A stretch of DNA of 64,000 nucleotides from Oscillospiraceae bacterium (GTDB lineage: Bacteria; Bacillota; Clostridia; Oscillospirales; Oscillospiraceae), in contig JAAWEH010000021.1 of the NCBI GenBank assembly GCA_022794215.1, positions 1 to 64,000 of the forward strand. The letters run 5' to 3'. The notes under the pieces were generated by a model that was given only the letters and a program-made list of their open reading frames with translations, was not told where the DNA came from and made no database searches. Below are positions 45,922 through 54,754 of this stretch, one piece after another. The stretch's first letter is position 1, and each line of letters opens with the position of its first letter. Both the position numbers and the translations under genes were made by a program.

Positions 45922-45950
45922 TTGTACTTTTATAGACTCTATGGTATGAT
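45922..45950 (+). promoter_or_regulatory. Promoter of the SLH-hydrolase-phosphatase gene
   Basis: TTGTAC and TATGAT are separated by 17 bases, about 52 bases before the start codon. Confidence 0.6.
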
Positions 45951-46002
45951 AATACCGCACTTTTGCCCCAGGAAAAATTCACAAAAGAAAGGTGAGACAA
46001 GT

Positions 46003-48396
46003 ATGAATTGGAAAAAGCCCCTTTCCCTGGCTTTGGCTGCGGCCCTGAGCGCGTCTCTGGCCGTCCCCGCCTTTGCCGCAGAGGAGACCGCCGCCCCCTG
46101 GTACGCGGAGGCCCAGGCCTACGTCACCGAAAAAGGCATCATGACTGGCACCGAGAACGGCTTCGAGCCCGAGGCCGAGATCACCACCGCCACCGTGCTC
46201 CAGGCCCTTTATAACAAGGTGGGCAAGCCCGACGTGACCAAGTCCAACGACCCCTGGTACATCCGGGCCCTGACCTGGGCCGAGGAGGAGGGGATTTTCC
46301 AGCCTGAGGGGGAGACCCCCTTTGCCGACGGCCCCGTGAGCCGGGCTCTCACCCTGGACATCCTCACCGCTTTCTGCGCCAAGAACGGTCTGGCCTCTGA
46401 CGGCCTGATGCAGGGCAATGAGAACGGCGACATGATGGCCGATAAGGTCCTGACCCGGGCTGAGTTCGCCACCGTCCTTATGCGCCTGGATCAGCTGACC
46501 CCCTACTTTAAGGAGACCGTGGTGGCCATCGAAGCTGCCGAAGCCGACAGCATCCCCGCCCATACCATCCCCGGCACCCTCTGCGCCCCCGCTGAGGTTG
46601 AGGGCAAGAAGCTGCCTGCCGTGGTAATGCTCCACGGCACCGGCTCCAACCGGGAGGAAGCGGGCAATGGCTACCAGATGGCCGCCCCCGTCATGGCCGA
46701 CAACGGCATCGTCACCCTGCGCATCGACTTTATGGGCAGCGGCGATTCCACCGCCGACTACTCCGACTACTGCTACTCCTCCGCCAACCTGGACGCCAAG
46801 GCCGCCGCCGATTACCTGGCTACCCTGGACTACGTGGACGCCGACAAGATCGCCGTCATGGGCTGGAGCCAGGGCGGCACCAACGCCCTGCTGGCCGCGG
46901 CCGCCTATCCCGAGACCTTCCACGCCGTCATTACCTGGGCCGGGGCCCTGACTCTCAACGAGAGCACCGGCCTCTTCGGGGACAAGACCTTTGACGAGGC
47001 CAAGGCCATTGCCGACAAGGACGGCTCCTACGAGATGACCTTTGACTGGCGGGATTCTCTCCAGGTGGGCAAACGCTGGTTCAAGGAAGTGGACGAGACC
47101 GACGTGGAGGCCGAGACCGCCAAGATCAAGGCCCCCATCCTGGCCATCAACGGCCTGGCCGACACCACTGTAGACCCGGAGAACGCCCGGAAGATCGTGG
47201 CCGCCTCCAAGAACGAGGCCACCAAGCTCTACCTCATCGAGAACTGCGACCACACCTACAACGTGTTCTCCGGCGACTTTACCGCCCTCTATGAGACCGT
47301 CAACGCCGGTATCGGCTTCCTCCAGGAGAATCTGAACGGCAAGGTGGGTCCCACCTCCGCCGCTGCCATCAGCAAGTACGGCAATGTGGGTACCAGCCTG
47401 TCCATGGATATTCTGGCCGGCGCCGGCTATGAGGTGGGCGACATCCTCACCGTGGAGATCACCGGCCAGGAGCCCATCACCCTGCCCCTGGGCACCGGCT
47501 ACTCCAACGTGGATCAGGGCAGCCCCCTGGCCCTGGCCGATACCTCCAACAACACCCTGGCCCTGGCCATCAACCGGGGCGACTTCGCCACCACCTACGG
47601 CCTGGGCGCCAAGGGTGAGGACGGCGTTTACGCCATTACCGATAACGTGACCATCACCGTATCCATGGCCGAAAAGGGCGGCTACCTGGCCGAGATGGAA
47701 ATCCGGGAGCTGGATTCCAAGCGCACCAACGCCCGTGAGGACTATGCTTCCGACGATGTCTTTGCCAACTTCCGCGCCATCACCCTGGGCGACATCGCCG
47801 AGGGCAGGCTCTACCGCACCTCCAGCCCCGTGAACCCTGAGCTGGGCCGCAACGCTTATGCCGACGGCTTCCTGAAGGAGGCCGGTGTGAAGACCGTGGT
47901 GAACCTGGCCGACAGCCAGGAGGCCATGGAGGGCTACGAGGGCTATGCCGAGAGTTACTACGCCACCCTGAACGTGGTTCCCCTGAACATGGGTGTGGAC
48001 ATGTATTCTGACGACGCCAAGGCCAGCCTGAAGGCCGGCTTCCAGTTCATGATCGCCAACGAGGGCCCCTATGCCTTCCACTGCACCGAGGGCAAGGATC
48101 GTGCCGGCTACTTCGCCATGGTGCTGGAGGCCCTGATGGGCGCCGGAGTGGAGGAGATCACCGAGGACTACATGCTCTCCTTTGAGAACTACTACCACGT
48201 GGAGAAGGGCTCCGAGCAGTGGACCAAGATCGCTGAGAGCAACATTGAGAAGGATCTTCTCAAGCTCACCGGTGCTGAGGATGCCGACGCTCTGGCCAAG
48301 GCCGACCTCCAGAAGGCCGCTGAGACCTACCTCACCGAGACCATCGGCCTCACCGCTGCCGAGGTCACCGCTCTGAAGGACGCTCTGAGCAAGTAA
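46003..48396 (+). CDS. Secreted SLH protein with alpha/beta hydrolase and tyrosine phosphatase domains
   Basis: The start at 46003 (AAAGGTGAG site) gives a Sec signal (PLSLALAAALSASLAVPAFAAEE); the ORF-track start adds 34 unrelated residues. The 797-residue product has, in order: SLH repeats (about 28-165; WYAEAQAYVTEKGIMTG, LTRAEFATVLMRL); an alpha/beta hydrolase (about 185-450) with oxyanion loop MLHGTGSN, nucleophile Ser289 in MGWSQGG and probable acid/His in NGLADTTVDPEN and ENCDHTYNVF; a beta-rich linker (about 470-560); and a tyrosine-phosphatase-like domain with the P-loop HCTEGKDRAG (Cys694, Arg700). Both enzyme centres look intact. Cell-surface deacylation combined with dephosphorylation is inferred. 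Confidence 0.88.
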   Translation: MNWKKPLSLALAAALSASLAVPAFAAEETAAPWYAEAQAYVTEKGIMTGTENGFEPEAEITTATVLQALYNKVGKPDVTKSNDPWYIRALTWAEEEGIFQPEGETPFADGPVSRALTLDILTAFCAKNGLASDGLMQGNENGDMMADKVLTRAEFATVLMRLDQLTPYFKETVVAIEAAEADSIPAHTIPGTLCAPAEVEGKKLPAVVMLHGTGSNREEAGNGYQMAAPVMADNGIVTLRIDFMGSGDSTADYSDYCYSSANLDAKAAADYLATLDYVDADKIAVMGWSQGGTNALLAAAAYPETFHAVITWAGALTLNESTGLFGDKTFDEAKAIADKDGSYEMTFDWRDSLQVGKRWFKEVDETDVEAETAKIKAPILAINGLADTTVDPENARKIVAASKNEATKLYLIENCDHTYNVFSGDFTALYETVNAGIGFLQENLNGKVGPTSAAAISKYGNVGTSLSMDILAGAGYEVGDILTVEITGQEPITLPLGTGYSNVDQGSPLALADTSNNTLALAINRGDFATTYGLGAKGEDGVYAITDNVTITVSMAEKGGYLAEMEIRELDSKRTNAREDYASDDVFANFRAITLGDIAEGRLYRTSSPVNPELGRNAYADGFLKEAGVKTVVNLADSQEAMEGYEGYAESYYATLNVVPLNMGVDMYSDDAKASLKAGFQFMIANEGPYAFHCTEGKDRAGYFAMVLEALMGAGVEEITEDYMLSFENYYHVEKGSEQWTKIAESNIEKDLLKLTGAEDADALAKADLQKAAETYLTETIGLTAAEVTALKDALSK

Positions 48397-48425
48397 GAAG
48401 AACCCCCTTTTGGGGGAAGATAGAA

Positions 48426-48467
48426 AGCGGGGTGCGCGGCAAACTGCCGCGCACCCCGCTTTTTTGA
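48426..48467 (+). terminator. Terminator of the SLH-hydrolase-phosphatase gene
   Basis: A 15-bp stem (AGCGGGGTGCGCGGC and complement, loop AAACT) is followed by TTTTTT. Confidence 0.92.
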
Positions 48468-48475
48468 TCCGGCTC

Positions 48476-48504
48476 TTGTATCTTTCCAGAAAATCCGCTA
48501 CAAT
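48476..48504 (+). promoter_or_regulatory. Promoter of the PfkB-type kinase gene
   Basis: TTGTAT and TACAAT are separated by 17 bases, about 36 bases before the ATG. Confidence 0.65.
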
Positions 48505-48540
48505 TTGGAAAGAAAACCAGCAAAAAGAGGAGGGTCAGCC

Positions 48541-49536
48541 ATGATCTGCGATGTAACCGCATTGGGGGAGCTCTTGATTGATTTTACCCAGGAGAAGGGC
48601 AAAAACGGGAACGTCCCTTCCTTTACCGCCAACCCGGGTGGAGCCCCCTGCAACGTGCTGGCAATGTTGGCCAAGCTGGGCCGCTCCACCGCTTTTGTGG
48701 GAAAGGTGGGCCAAGATACCTTTGGCCGATTTTTGAAGGCCGCCATTGAGGAAGCGGGCATCCACAGCGGCGGATTGCGGCTGGATCCAGATCCTGCCGC
48801 CCATACCACGCTGGCCTTTGTCCACAATGGCGCTGACGGAGAGCGGGAATTCAGCTTTTATCGGGATCCCGGCGCCGATGAGCTGCTGCGGGCAGAGGAA
48901 TTGCCGGGAGAACTGCTGGGGAATAGCCGTATCTTCCATTTTGGTTCTCTTTCCCTGACCCGAGAACCCGTCCGCGCAGCCACCCGGGCGGCGGTGGAGC
49001 AGGCAAAAGCAGGGGGCGCTTTGGTCAGCTTTGACCCCAACCTGCGCCCCTCCCTGTGGCGGGATATGAAGACAGCGCGGGAAGAGATGCTCTGGGGCTG
49101 CTCAGTCTGCGAGATCCTAAAGGTGGCCCGGGAGGAACTGGTCTTTCTCACCGGCTGCGAAGAGGAAGATAAGGGGACGAACTGGCTTCGGGCCCAAAAC
49201 CCGGATCTAAAGCTGCTCTTAATCACCGACGGCAGTGCGGGAAGCCGGGCGGTGTGGAACGGGCTGTCTGTGTTCTGCCCGGCCTACCGTCAGGTGAGGG
49301 CCGTCGACACTACCGGCGCGGGGGATACCTTTTGTGGCTGCTGCCTTCACGCTGTTCTGGAGTGGGGGCTGGAAGGGCTGGGGGAGAAGCGGTTGAGGGA
49401 AATGCTCTCCTTTGCCAATGCTGCGGCCGGACTGGTGACCACCCGGAAGGGGGCGCTGGGCAGCATGCCGGCCCCGGAGGAGATCCAAAGGCTGATGGCA
49501 GAAGGGCCCGCGGGTGAAAGCGGAAGCGAAGGATAA
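48541..49536 (+). CDS. PfkB-family sugar kinase, probably fructokinase
   Basis: The start at 48541 has an AGAGGAGGG site. The 331-residue product is a ribokinase-fold kinase with the N-terminal substrate block (ALGELLIDFTQEKG, NPGGAPCNVLAMLAKLGRSTAFVGKVGQDTFG) and the C-terminal PfkB signature with catalytic Asp (VDTTGAGDTFCGCCL). The GELLIDF and PGGAPCNVA-type motifs are those of fructokinases (ScrK/FrcK). It is monocistronic here, with no sugar transporter beside it, so the substrate rests on motif resemblance only. Confidence 0.88.
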   Translation: MICDVTALGELLIDFTQEKGKNGNVPSFTANPGGAPCNVLAMLAKLGRSTAFVGKVGQDTFGRFLKAAIEEAGIHSGGLRLDPDPAAHTTLAFVHNGADGEREFSFYRDPGADELLRAEELPGELLGNSRIFHFGSLSLTREPVRAATRAAVEQAKAGGALVSFDPNLRPSLWRDMKTAREEMLWGCSVCEILKVAREELVFLTGCEEEDKGTNWLRAQNPDLKLLLITDGSAGSRAVWNGLSVFCPAYRQVRAVDTTGAGDTFCGCCLHAVLEWGLEGLGEKRLREMLSFANAAAGLVTTRKGALGSMPAPEEIQRLMAEGPAGESGSEG

Positions 49537-49550
49537 CCGGTATAGGGAGA

Positions 49551-49593
49551 AAAAATACCCGGCGGCAGGGCGTTCTGCCGCCGGGTATTTTAC
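49551..49593. terminator. Bidirectional terminator between the sugar kinase and proA
   Basis: A 17-bp stem (AAAATACCCGGCGGCAG and complement) has A- and T-rich ends and lies between two convergent genes. Confidence 0.9.
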
Positions 49594-49637
49594 CCCGTTT
49601 ATAGACCCAAAAGGTGCTTTTCTGCCCCGTTTTGGCG

Positions 49638-50888
49638 TTATTCCCGGATTTGGCCGGAGCCGTACACCACATACTTGGTGGAGGTCAGATCTTCCAGCCC
49701 CATGGGGCCCCTTGCGTGGAGCTTTTGGGTGGAAATGCCAATCTCCGCCCCCAGGCCGAACTCAAAACCGTCGGTAAATCGGGTGGAGGCGTTGACATAC
49801 ACCGCCGCTGCGTCCACCGCGGCCAAAAACTGCTGGGCGGCGGTGTAGCTTTCGGTGACGATGGCCTCGGAGTGGCCGGTGCCGTGGGCGGCGATGAAGT
49901 CCACGGCCTCCTGGAGACCGGAGACCACCTTGACGGCAAGCTGGTAGTCGCCGTATTCACTGTCCCAGTCTTCCTCGGTGGCGGGGAGGGCGAAGTCCCC
50001 CAGGATCTGCCGGGCCTCCGGGTCTGCGTGGAGCGTCACATTTTTCGTTTGCAGCAGCTGCCAGGCCATGGGAAGGAAGTCCTTTGCCACCGCCCGGTCC
50101 ACCAGCAGACACTCGGCGGCGTTGCAGACCGAGGGACGGGAACACTTGGCGTTATAAAGGATGCGGGCGGCCATGTCCAGATTAGCCCCGGCGTGGACAT
50201 AGATGTGGCAGACTCCCTCTCCCGTGCGGATCACGGGCACATGGGAGTTGGCCGTCACCGAACGAATGAGTCCGGCGCCTCCCCGGGGGATGAGCACATC
50301 CAGGTATTGGGTCAGGTTCATCATCTCGTTGGCGGATTCCCGGCTGGTATCCTCCACCAGGGCCACACAGTCCCGGGGCAGGCCCGCCGATTCCAGGGCG
50401 TCCCGCAAGATGGTGATGACCGCCTTGTTGGAGCGGAAGGCCTCCTTGCCGCCCCGCAGAATACAGGCGTTTCCTGCTTTGAGGCACAGGGCGGCGGCGT
50501 CCACCGTCACATTGGGCCGGGCCTCGTAAATGATGCCGATGACTCCCAGGGGGGTACGCCGCTGTTCCAGCTTCAGACCGTTGGGCCGCAGGGTGGTTTT
50601 TACCACCTGGCCCACAGGGTCGGGGAGGGCGGCCACCTGGCGAACCCCTTCGGCAATGCCGGCAATGCGCGTTTCATCCAGGGCCAGCCGATCCAGAAGA
50701 GAGGGGCGCATCCCGCCGGCTTTGGCGGCCTCCAGGTCGGCGGCATTGGCCGCCAGCCACTCTTTCTGCCGGGAGATGAGGGCGTCGGCCATGGCGAGAA
50801 GGGCGGCGTTTTTGACTGCCTCTCCGGTAACGGCCAGCCGCCGGGCGGCGTGTTTGGCCGCCAGACCCTGGGTTTCCAAAATAGTCAT
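49638..50888 (-). CDS. proA: Gamma-glutamyl phosphate reductase
   Basis: ProA reduces gamma-glutamyl phosphate to glutamate semialdehyde, the second step of proline synthesis. The 416-residue product is an aldehyde-dehydrogenase-fold enzyme. It has RTPLGVIGIIYEARPNVTVDAAALCLKAGNACILRGGKEA, the catalytic Cys region KCSRPSVCNAAECLLVD and RFTDGFEFGLGAEIGISTQKLHARGPMGLEDLTS at the end. It is in one minus-strand unit with proB, 40-odd bases behind the intervening membrane gene. Confidence 0.97.
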   Translation of the reverse strand: MTILETQGLAAKHAARRLAVTGEAVKNAALLAMADALISRQKEWLAANAADLEAAKAGGMRPSLLDRLALDETRIAGIAEGVRQVAALPDPVGQVVKTTLRPNGLKLEQRRTPLGVIGIIYEARPNVTVDAAALCLKAGNACILRGGKEAFRSNKAVITILRDALESAGLPRDCVALVEDTSRESANEMMNLTQYLDVLIPRGGAGLIRSVTANSHVPVIRTGEGVCHIYVHAGANLDMAARILYNAKCSRPSVCNAAECLLVDRAVAKDFLPMAWQLLQTKNVTLHADPEARQILGDFALPATEEDWDSEYGDYQLAVKVVSGLQEAVDFIAAHGTGHSEAIVTESYTAAQQFLAAVDAAAVYVNASTRFTDGFEFGLGAEIGISTQKLHARGPMGLEDLTSTKYVVYGSGQIRE

Positions 50889-50931
50889 CTGAAAGACTCC
50901 CTTCCAATGAAAAGTCTTCGGTACATATTTC

Positions 50932-51630
50932 CTAAATATTGCTCAGGCCTGTGCCGTCCCATATTTCAACGGCGCCGACGGCGTCTCTGAGGGGCTTTTC
51001 CGGCGGGGCTTCAGTAGCCGCGCTCCAAAGGAGCAGCCCGATGAGCAGGATAAGCGCCGCAACTGCCGGCAGAAGGAGCCACCGGGGGATGCCGGGGGTG
51101 GGCAGCTCCGGCCCGGTTCGCTCCGAGGGGGGTGTTCTTTCAAAGGCCGCCCGCCCCGGAAGGGAGCGTTTCTCCGCAGAGGGGTTCCAAAGGTCGGGGG
51201 TGGCCGTTTTGCCTCTATGGGCATACGGAGCCGGCGCCGACGGGCCGGCGGGGGGAGGGCTGCGCCATTGTCCCTGATGGATCTCATTCAAGATTTCCGT
51301 GATCCAGGGGATCAGGGAGAAGCACTCCACCATGGAGGAAAAATAGACGGCCAGGGGGACGGGCCGTCCGGTTACGATGTCCAGCAAGGCGGAGACCCCC
51401 ATGGCGAAGCCGGACATCAGAAGCTTGCGGATGCGGGGCCTGTTTCCCGTCCAATAGGGCCTGGTGACCAGGGCAAAGCCCAAAAGCCCCAGCAGATTGA
51501 ACACAAGCAGACCCCGCTCCAGGGAACGCCAAAAGACAGCCCCTGCCGCAATGCCGACTAAAGGGGAGATGATCAGGAGGATCAGCGCGATGAACATGCG
51601 CTGAAGGTTAGGCCAATCTTTTCGTTTCAT
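50932..51630 (-). CDS. Hypothetical membrane protein within the proline operon
   Basis: The 232-residue product has about four hydrophobic segments in the first 115 residues (FIALILLIISPLVGIAAGAVF; GLLVFNLLGLLGFALV; MSGFAMGVSALLDIV; LAVYFSSMVECFSLIPWI). A Pro-rich charged cytoplasmic stretch follows (SPPPAGPSAPAPYAHRG), then one last membrane helix (WLLLPAVAALILLIGLLLWSA) and a short tail. No family is recognised. Its start overlaps the proB stop by 4 bases, so it is translated with proB, yet nothing links it to proline synthesis. Confidence 0.6.
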   Translation of the reverse strand: MKRKDWPNLQRMFIALILLIISPLVGIAAGAVFWRSLERGLLVFNLLGLLGFALVTRPYWTGNRPRIRKLLMSGFAMGVSALLDIVTGRPVPLAVYFSSMVECFSLIPWITEILNEIHQGQWRSPPPAGPSAPAPYAHRGKTATPDLWNPSAEKRSLPGRAAFERTPPSERTGPELPTPGIPRWLLLPAVAALILLIGLLLWSAATEAPPEKPLRDAVGAVEIWDGTGLSNI

Positions 51631-52427
51631 TTCTGCTGTCCGGACAGGAACCGGGTACCCACGTCCTTCCCCTCCGTGATGTCATAAAGGGCGTCCAGGT
51701 TGTTGGAATTGGCGATGACCATGTCGATGCCGTGGGCTATGGCCCGCTTGGCGGCGGTGAGCTTGGTGGCCATGCCGCCGGTGCCCCACTGGCTGCCGCC
51801 GCCACCGCCCAGGGCCTCTATTTCCGGGGTAATGGCGTCCACCCGGTGAATGAGTCTGGCGTCGGGATGCGTTCTAGGATCGGCGTCAAAGAGTCCGTCA
51901 ATGTCGGTGAGCAGAACCAACAGGTCGGCATGGCACAGGCCGGCCACAATGGCGGACAGGGTGTCGTTGTCGCCCAGAACCTTTCTCTGACCGGTTTCGA
52001 TCTCGCTGGAGGAGACCGAGTCGTTTTCGTTCACCACCGGAATACAGCCCAGCTCCAACAGGGCCTCGAAGGTGCCGGACAGGTGCTCGGCCCGAACAGG
52101 GTGATCCACATCTTCGTCGGTAAGGAGGATCTGGGCCACCGTCTGGCCGTATTCTCCAAAAAATTTATCATAGAGATGCATCAGCTCACACTGGCCCACC
52201 GCGGCGGTGGCCTGCTTGAAGCGCAGGTCGGAGGGGCGGCTCTTCATCCCCAGCTTGCCCGAGCCCACGCCAATGGCTCCCGAGGAGACCAGGATCACCT
52301 GATGGCCCATGTTTTTCAGATCCGAGAGAACCCGGGCCAGAGCGTCCATTTCCCGCAGATTGACCCCGCCCCCCTGCCGAAGGAGGGTGGAGGTACCCAC
52401 CTTGACCACCAGCCGTTGTTTGTTCAT
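51627..52427 (-). CDS. proB: Glutamate 5-kinase
   Basis: ProB phosphorylates glutamate in the first, feedback-controlled step of proline synthesis. The 266-residue product has the amino-acid-kinase fold: VVKVGTSTLL, VSSGAIGVGSGKLG, FGEYGQTVAQILLTDEDV, PVVNENDSVSS, LVLLTDIDGLFDADP and GGGGSQWGTGGMATKLTAAKRA. It lacks the C-terminal PUA domain of the longer E. coli enzyme, a common short form in Firmicutes. It is the first gene of the minus-strand pro operon. Confidence 0.97.
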   Translation of the reverse strand: MNKQRLVVKVGTSTLLRQGGGVNLREMDALARVLSDLKNMGHQVILVSSGAIGVGSGKLGMKSRPSDLRFKQATAAVGQCELMHLYDKFFGEYGQTVAQILLTDEDVDHPVRAEHLSGTFEALLELGCIPVVNENDSVSSSEIETGQRKVLGDNDTLSAIVAGLCHADLLVLLTDIDGLFDADPRTHPDARLIHRVDAITPEIEALGGGGGSQWGTGGMATKLTAAKRAIAHGIDMVIANSNNLDALYDITEGKDVGTRFLSGQQK

Positions 52428-52487
52428 AGGAGAAGGCCCCTTTCCAGTATCTTTCTATGGGTACACTTGTCTTTGCAGATCGAAGTT

Positions 52488-52515
52488 ATCATACCATATT
52501 TGTGATAGGAAGCAA
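52488..52515 (-). promoter_or_regulatory. Candidate promoter of the pro operon
   Basis: On the minus strand TTGCTT is followed after 16 bases by TATGAT, about 60 bases before proB. I see no T-box or other recognisable leader here. Confidence 0.45.
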
Positions 52516-52647
52516 AGGGGAAGGAGACAAAAATGCAGGAAAGAAAATTCCTTTTGGAGAAAATGTACAATCTGCGCCCTGGAATGTGAAAGGTTTGACA
52601 AGTAAAATGAAAAACGTACGAAATTTCTTCATTCTTTCCAATTTTGG

Positions 52648-52676
52648 TTGAAATTCTCTCCCAAATGGGGTACAAT
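52648..52676 (+). promoter_or_regulatory. Promoter of trmL and possibly the glycolytic genes
   Basis: TTGAAA and TACAAT are separated by 17 bases, about 60 bases before the trmL ATG. Confidence 0.7.
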
Positions 52677-52734
52677 ACTTTTGCTTTTCGGATAAAGCAG
52701 GGGCGGCAGACAGCCCTGCGAAGGAGGGGGATCT

Positions 52735-53229
52735 ATGCTCAATATCGTCCTGGTGGAGCCGGAGATCCACCCCAATACCGGCAATGTGGCCCGCACCTGC
52801 GCCGCCACCGGGATCCGCCTTCACCTGGTGGAGCCTTTGGGCTTTGATATCAGTGACAAGGCCGTAAAGCGAGCGGGGCTGGACTACTGGCACCTGGTGG
52901 ATCTCCACGTCTGGCACAACCTGGCCGAGCTTTTTGAGGCGGAGAAGCCGGAGGATATCTGGCTGGCCACCTCCAAGGGGGCCAAGAGCTACGTGGATCC
53001 TACGGTTCAGTTTCGGGACGGCTGCTGGCTCTTTTTCGGGAAAGAGACCGCGGGACTCTCAGAACAGTTCCGAAAGGCCTATTCTGAGCGCTGTATTCGT
53101 ATCCCCATCCGGGCGGAGGCCCGGTGCCTCAATTTGTCAAATTCCGTGGCCATCCTTGCCTATGAAGCCCTGCGTCAAACCGGATTTTCGGGGCTGAAGG
53201 CAGCGGGAGAAATGGCCGAAGAAACCTGA
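52735..53229 (+). CDS. trmL: tRNA (cytidine/uridine-34) 2'-O-methyltransferase
   Basis: The 164-residue product is a SPOUT-class methyltransferase of the TrmL/YibK group, which modifies the wobble base of certain leucine tRNAs. It has the N-terminal substrate region ([21 protein letters not shown]), LVEPLGF and the knotted SAM-binding C-terminus ([41 protein letters not shown]). A GGAGGGGG site precedes the ATG. pgk starts 29 bases after its end, so it heads the glycolytic cluster. Confidence 0.95.
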   Translation: MLNIVLVEPEIHPNTGNVARTCAATGIRLHLVEPLGFDISDKAVKRAGLDYWHLVDLHVWHNLAELFEAEKPEDIWLATSKGAKSYVDPTVQFRDGCWLFFGKETAGLSEQFRKAYSERCIRIPIRAEARCLNLSNSVAILAYEALRQTGFSGLKAAGEMAEET

Positions 53230-53258
53230 CAGCCAATATGCAGAAGGAGGTCAAAGTT

Positions 53259-54530
53259 ATGAATTACAACAAAAAAACCGTGAAAGACGTGGACGTGAAG
53301 GGGAAAAAGGTGCTGCTGCGCTGCGACTTCAATGTGCCCCTGGCCAAGGATGGCAGCGGTGTGATTACCGACGATAAGCGGATCCGGGCGGCCCTGCCCA
53401 CCATCCAGTATCTGCTGGATCAGGGGGCGGCCGTCATTGCCTGCTCCCATATGGGCAAGCCGGTGGCCAGCTTTGACAAGTGGGTGCAGAAGCAGACCGA
53501 GAAGGGGAAGGATCCCGCTACCCTCACCGAGGAGAAGTGGAAGAAGTCTTTGGCCGACCTGTCCCTGAAGCCCGTGGCCGCCCGCCTTTCCGAGCTGCTG
53601 GGCAAGAGTGTGACCCTGGCCGCCGACGTGGTGGGCCCCGACGCCACCGCCAAGGCCGCCGCGCTGAAGGGCGGCGAGGTGCTGCTGCTGGAGAACACCC
53701 GCTTTGAGAAGGGGGAGACCAAGAACGATCCGGAGCTTGCCAAGAAGATGGCCGCCATGGCGGAAGTCTATGTGTCCGACGCCTTCGGAGCCGTCCACCG
53801 TGCCCACGCCTCCACCGCCGGCGTGGCCGCCTATCTGCCCGCCGTCAGCGGCTTCCTGATTCAGAAGGAGCTGGAGGTCATCGGCGGCGCTCTGGCCGCT
53901 CCCAAGCGTCCCCTGGTGGCCATTCTGGGCGGCAGCAAGGTTTCCTCCAAGATCGGCGTTATCAACAACCTGCTGGAGCTGGCCGACACCATTATTATCG
54001 GCGGCGGCATGGCCTACACCTTCTCTGCCGCCCAGGGCGGCAAGGTGGGCAACTCCCTGCTGGAGGAGGATTGGAAGGACTACGCCAACGAGATGGTGAA
54101 GAAGGCCCAGGCCAAGGGCGTGAAGCTGCTGCTGCCTGTGGACACCGTGGTGGCCGACGCTTTTGCCCCCGACGCCAACAGCCAGGTGGTCAAGTCCGGC
54201 GAGATCCCCGACGGCTGGGAGGGCCTGGACATCGGCCCCGAGACCGTGAAGCTCTACTGCGACGCAGTGGCCGACGCGGGCACCGTGATCTGGAACGGCC
54301 CCATGGGTGTGTTTGAGTTTGATAAGTTCGCCGTGGGCACCAAGGCGGTGGCCGAGGCGCTGAGCAAGACCAGCGCCATCACCATCATCGGCGGCGGCGA
54401 CAGCGCGGCCGCGGTGCAGCAGCTGGGCTACGCCGACAAGATGACCCACATCAGCACCGGCGGCGGCGCTTCCCTGGAGTTCATGGAGGGAAAAGAACTT
54501 CCCGGTGTGGCTTGCCTGTTGGACAAATAA
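53259..54530 (+). CDS. pgk: Phosphoglycerate kinase
   Basis: Pgk makes ATP from 1,3-bisphosphoglycerate in glycolysis. The start at 53259 follows AGAAGGAGG. The 423-residue product has [43 protein letters not shown], the hinge region and the nucleotide loop GGGDSAAAV. It is about 27 residues longer than usual because of an insertion after the substrate loop ([20 protein letters not shown]). The normally invariant SHLGRP reads SHMGKP, with Lys for the substrate-binding Arg. The rest of the active site looks normal. A decayed second copy of its 3' end lies just downstream. Confidence 0.96.
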   Translation: MNYNKKTVKDVDVKGKKVLLRCDFNVPLAKDGSGVITDDKRIRAALPTIQYLLDQGAAVIACSHMGKPVASFDKWVQKQTEKGKDPATLTEEKWKKSLADLSLKPVAARLSELLGKSVTLAADVVGPDATAKAAALKGGEVLLLENTRFEKGETKNDPELAKKMAAMAEVYVSDAFGAVHRAHASTAGVAAYLPAVSGFLIQKELEVIGGALAAPKRPLVAILGGSKVSSKIGVINNLLELADTIIIGGGMAYTFSAAQGGKVGNSLLEEDWKDYANEMVKKAQAKGVKLLLPVDTVVADAFAPDANSQVVKSGEIPDGWEGLDIGPETVKLYCDAVADAGTVIWNGPMGVFEFDKFAVGTKAVAEALSKTSAITIIGGGDSAAAVQQLGYADKMTHISTGGGASLEFMEGKELPGVACLLDK

Positions 54531-54537
54531 GCACAAA

Positions 54538-54705
54538 CAGGCACCGGCGGCAGTGCTCTGGAACCCCACAAAATCGAAGATTTTGTGGGGAGAGGAGGAG
54601 CAAGGGAGCGAGCGCAGTTTTCGCCAAGGGCGAAAACGGAGTAAGCGGACTTTGCTCCGACGACATGGGAGGCAAGGAGCTGCCGGGCACTGCCTGCTGG
54701 ACGCC
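54538..54705 (+). repeat. Decayed, interrupted copy of the pgk 3' end
   Basis: About 10 bases after the pgk stop, GCACCGGCGGCAGTGCTCTG repeats the pgk segment coding for STGGGASLE. About 100 bases later CATGGGAGGCAAGGAGCTGC and following bases repeat the segment coding for [14 protein letters not shown], now frameshifted by a small deletion. Between the two parts lie two perfect hairpins (CCCCACAAAATC...; GTTTTCGCC...), like a small repeated or mobile insert. None of it seems to be translated. Confidence 0.6.
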
Positions 54706-54754
54706 TGAGAAGGCACTTTTCGCAAATATGTCGATAGTTTAGGAGAAATCAATC

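Noticed and set aside
43678-45960. 760-residue minus-strand ORF
   Set aside because: It lies antisense to the second SLH 5'-nucleotidase; His/Gly/Val-rich composition is typical of shadow frames.
45979-48198. 739-residue minus-strand ORF
   Set aside because: It is antisense to the SLH-hydrolase-phosphatase gene and has no recognisable motifs.
52428-52734. Possible T-box or proline leader upstream of proB
   Set aside because: No T-box sequence or specifier-type structure could be read on the minus strand.
54512-54742. 76-residue plus-strand ORF between pgk and tpiA
   Set aside because: It is made of the decayed pgk copy and the hairpin insert, with no ribosome binding site.
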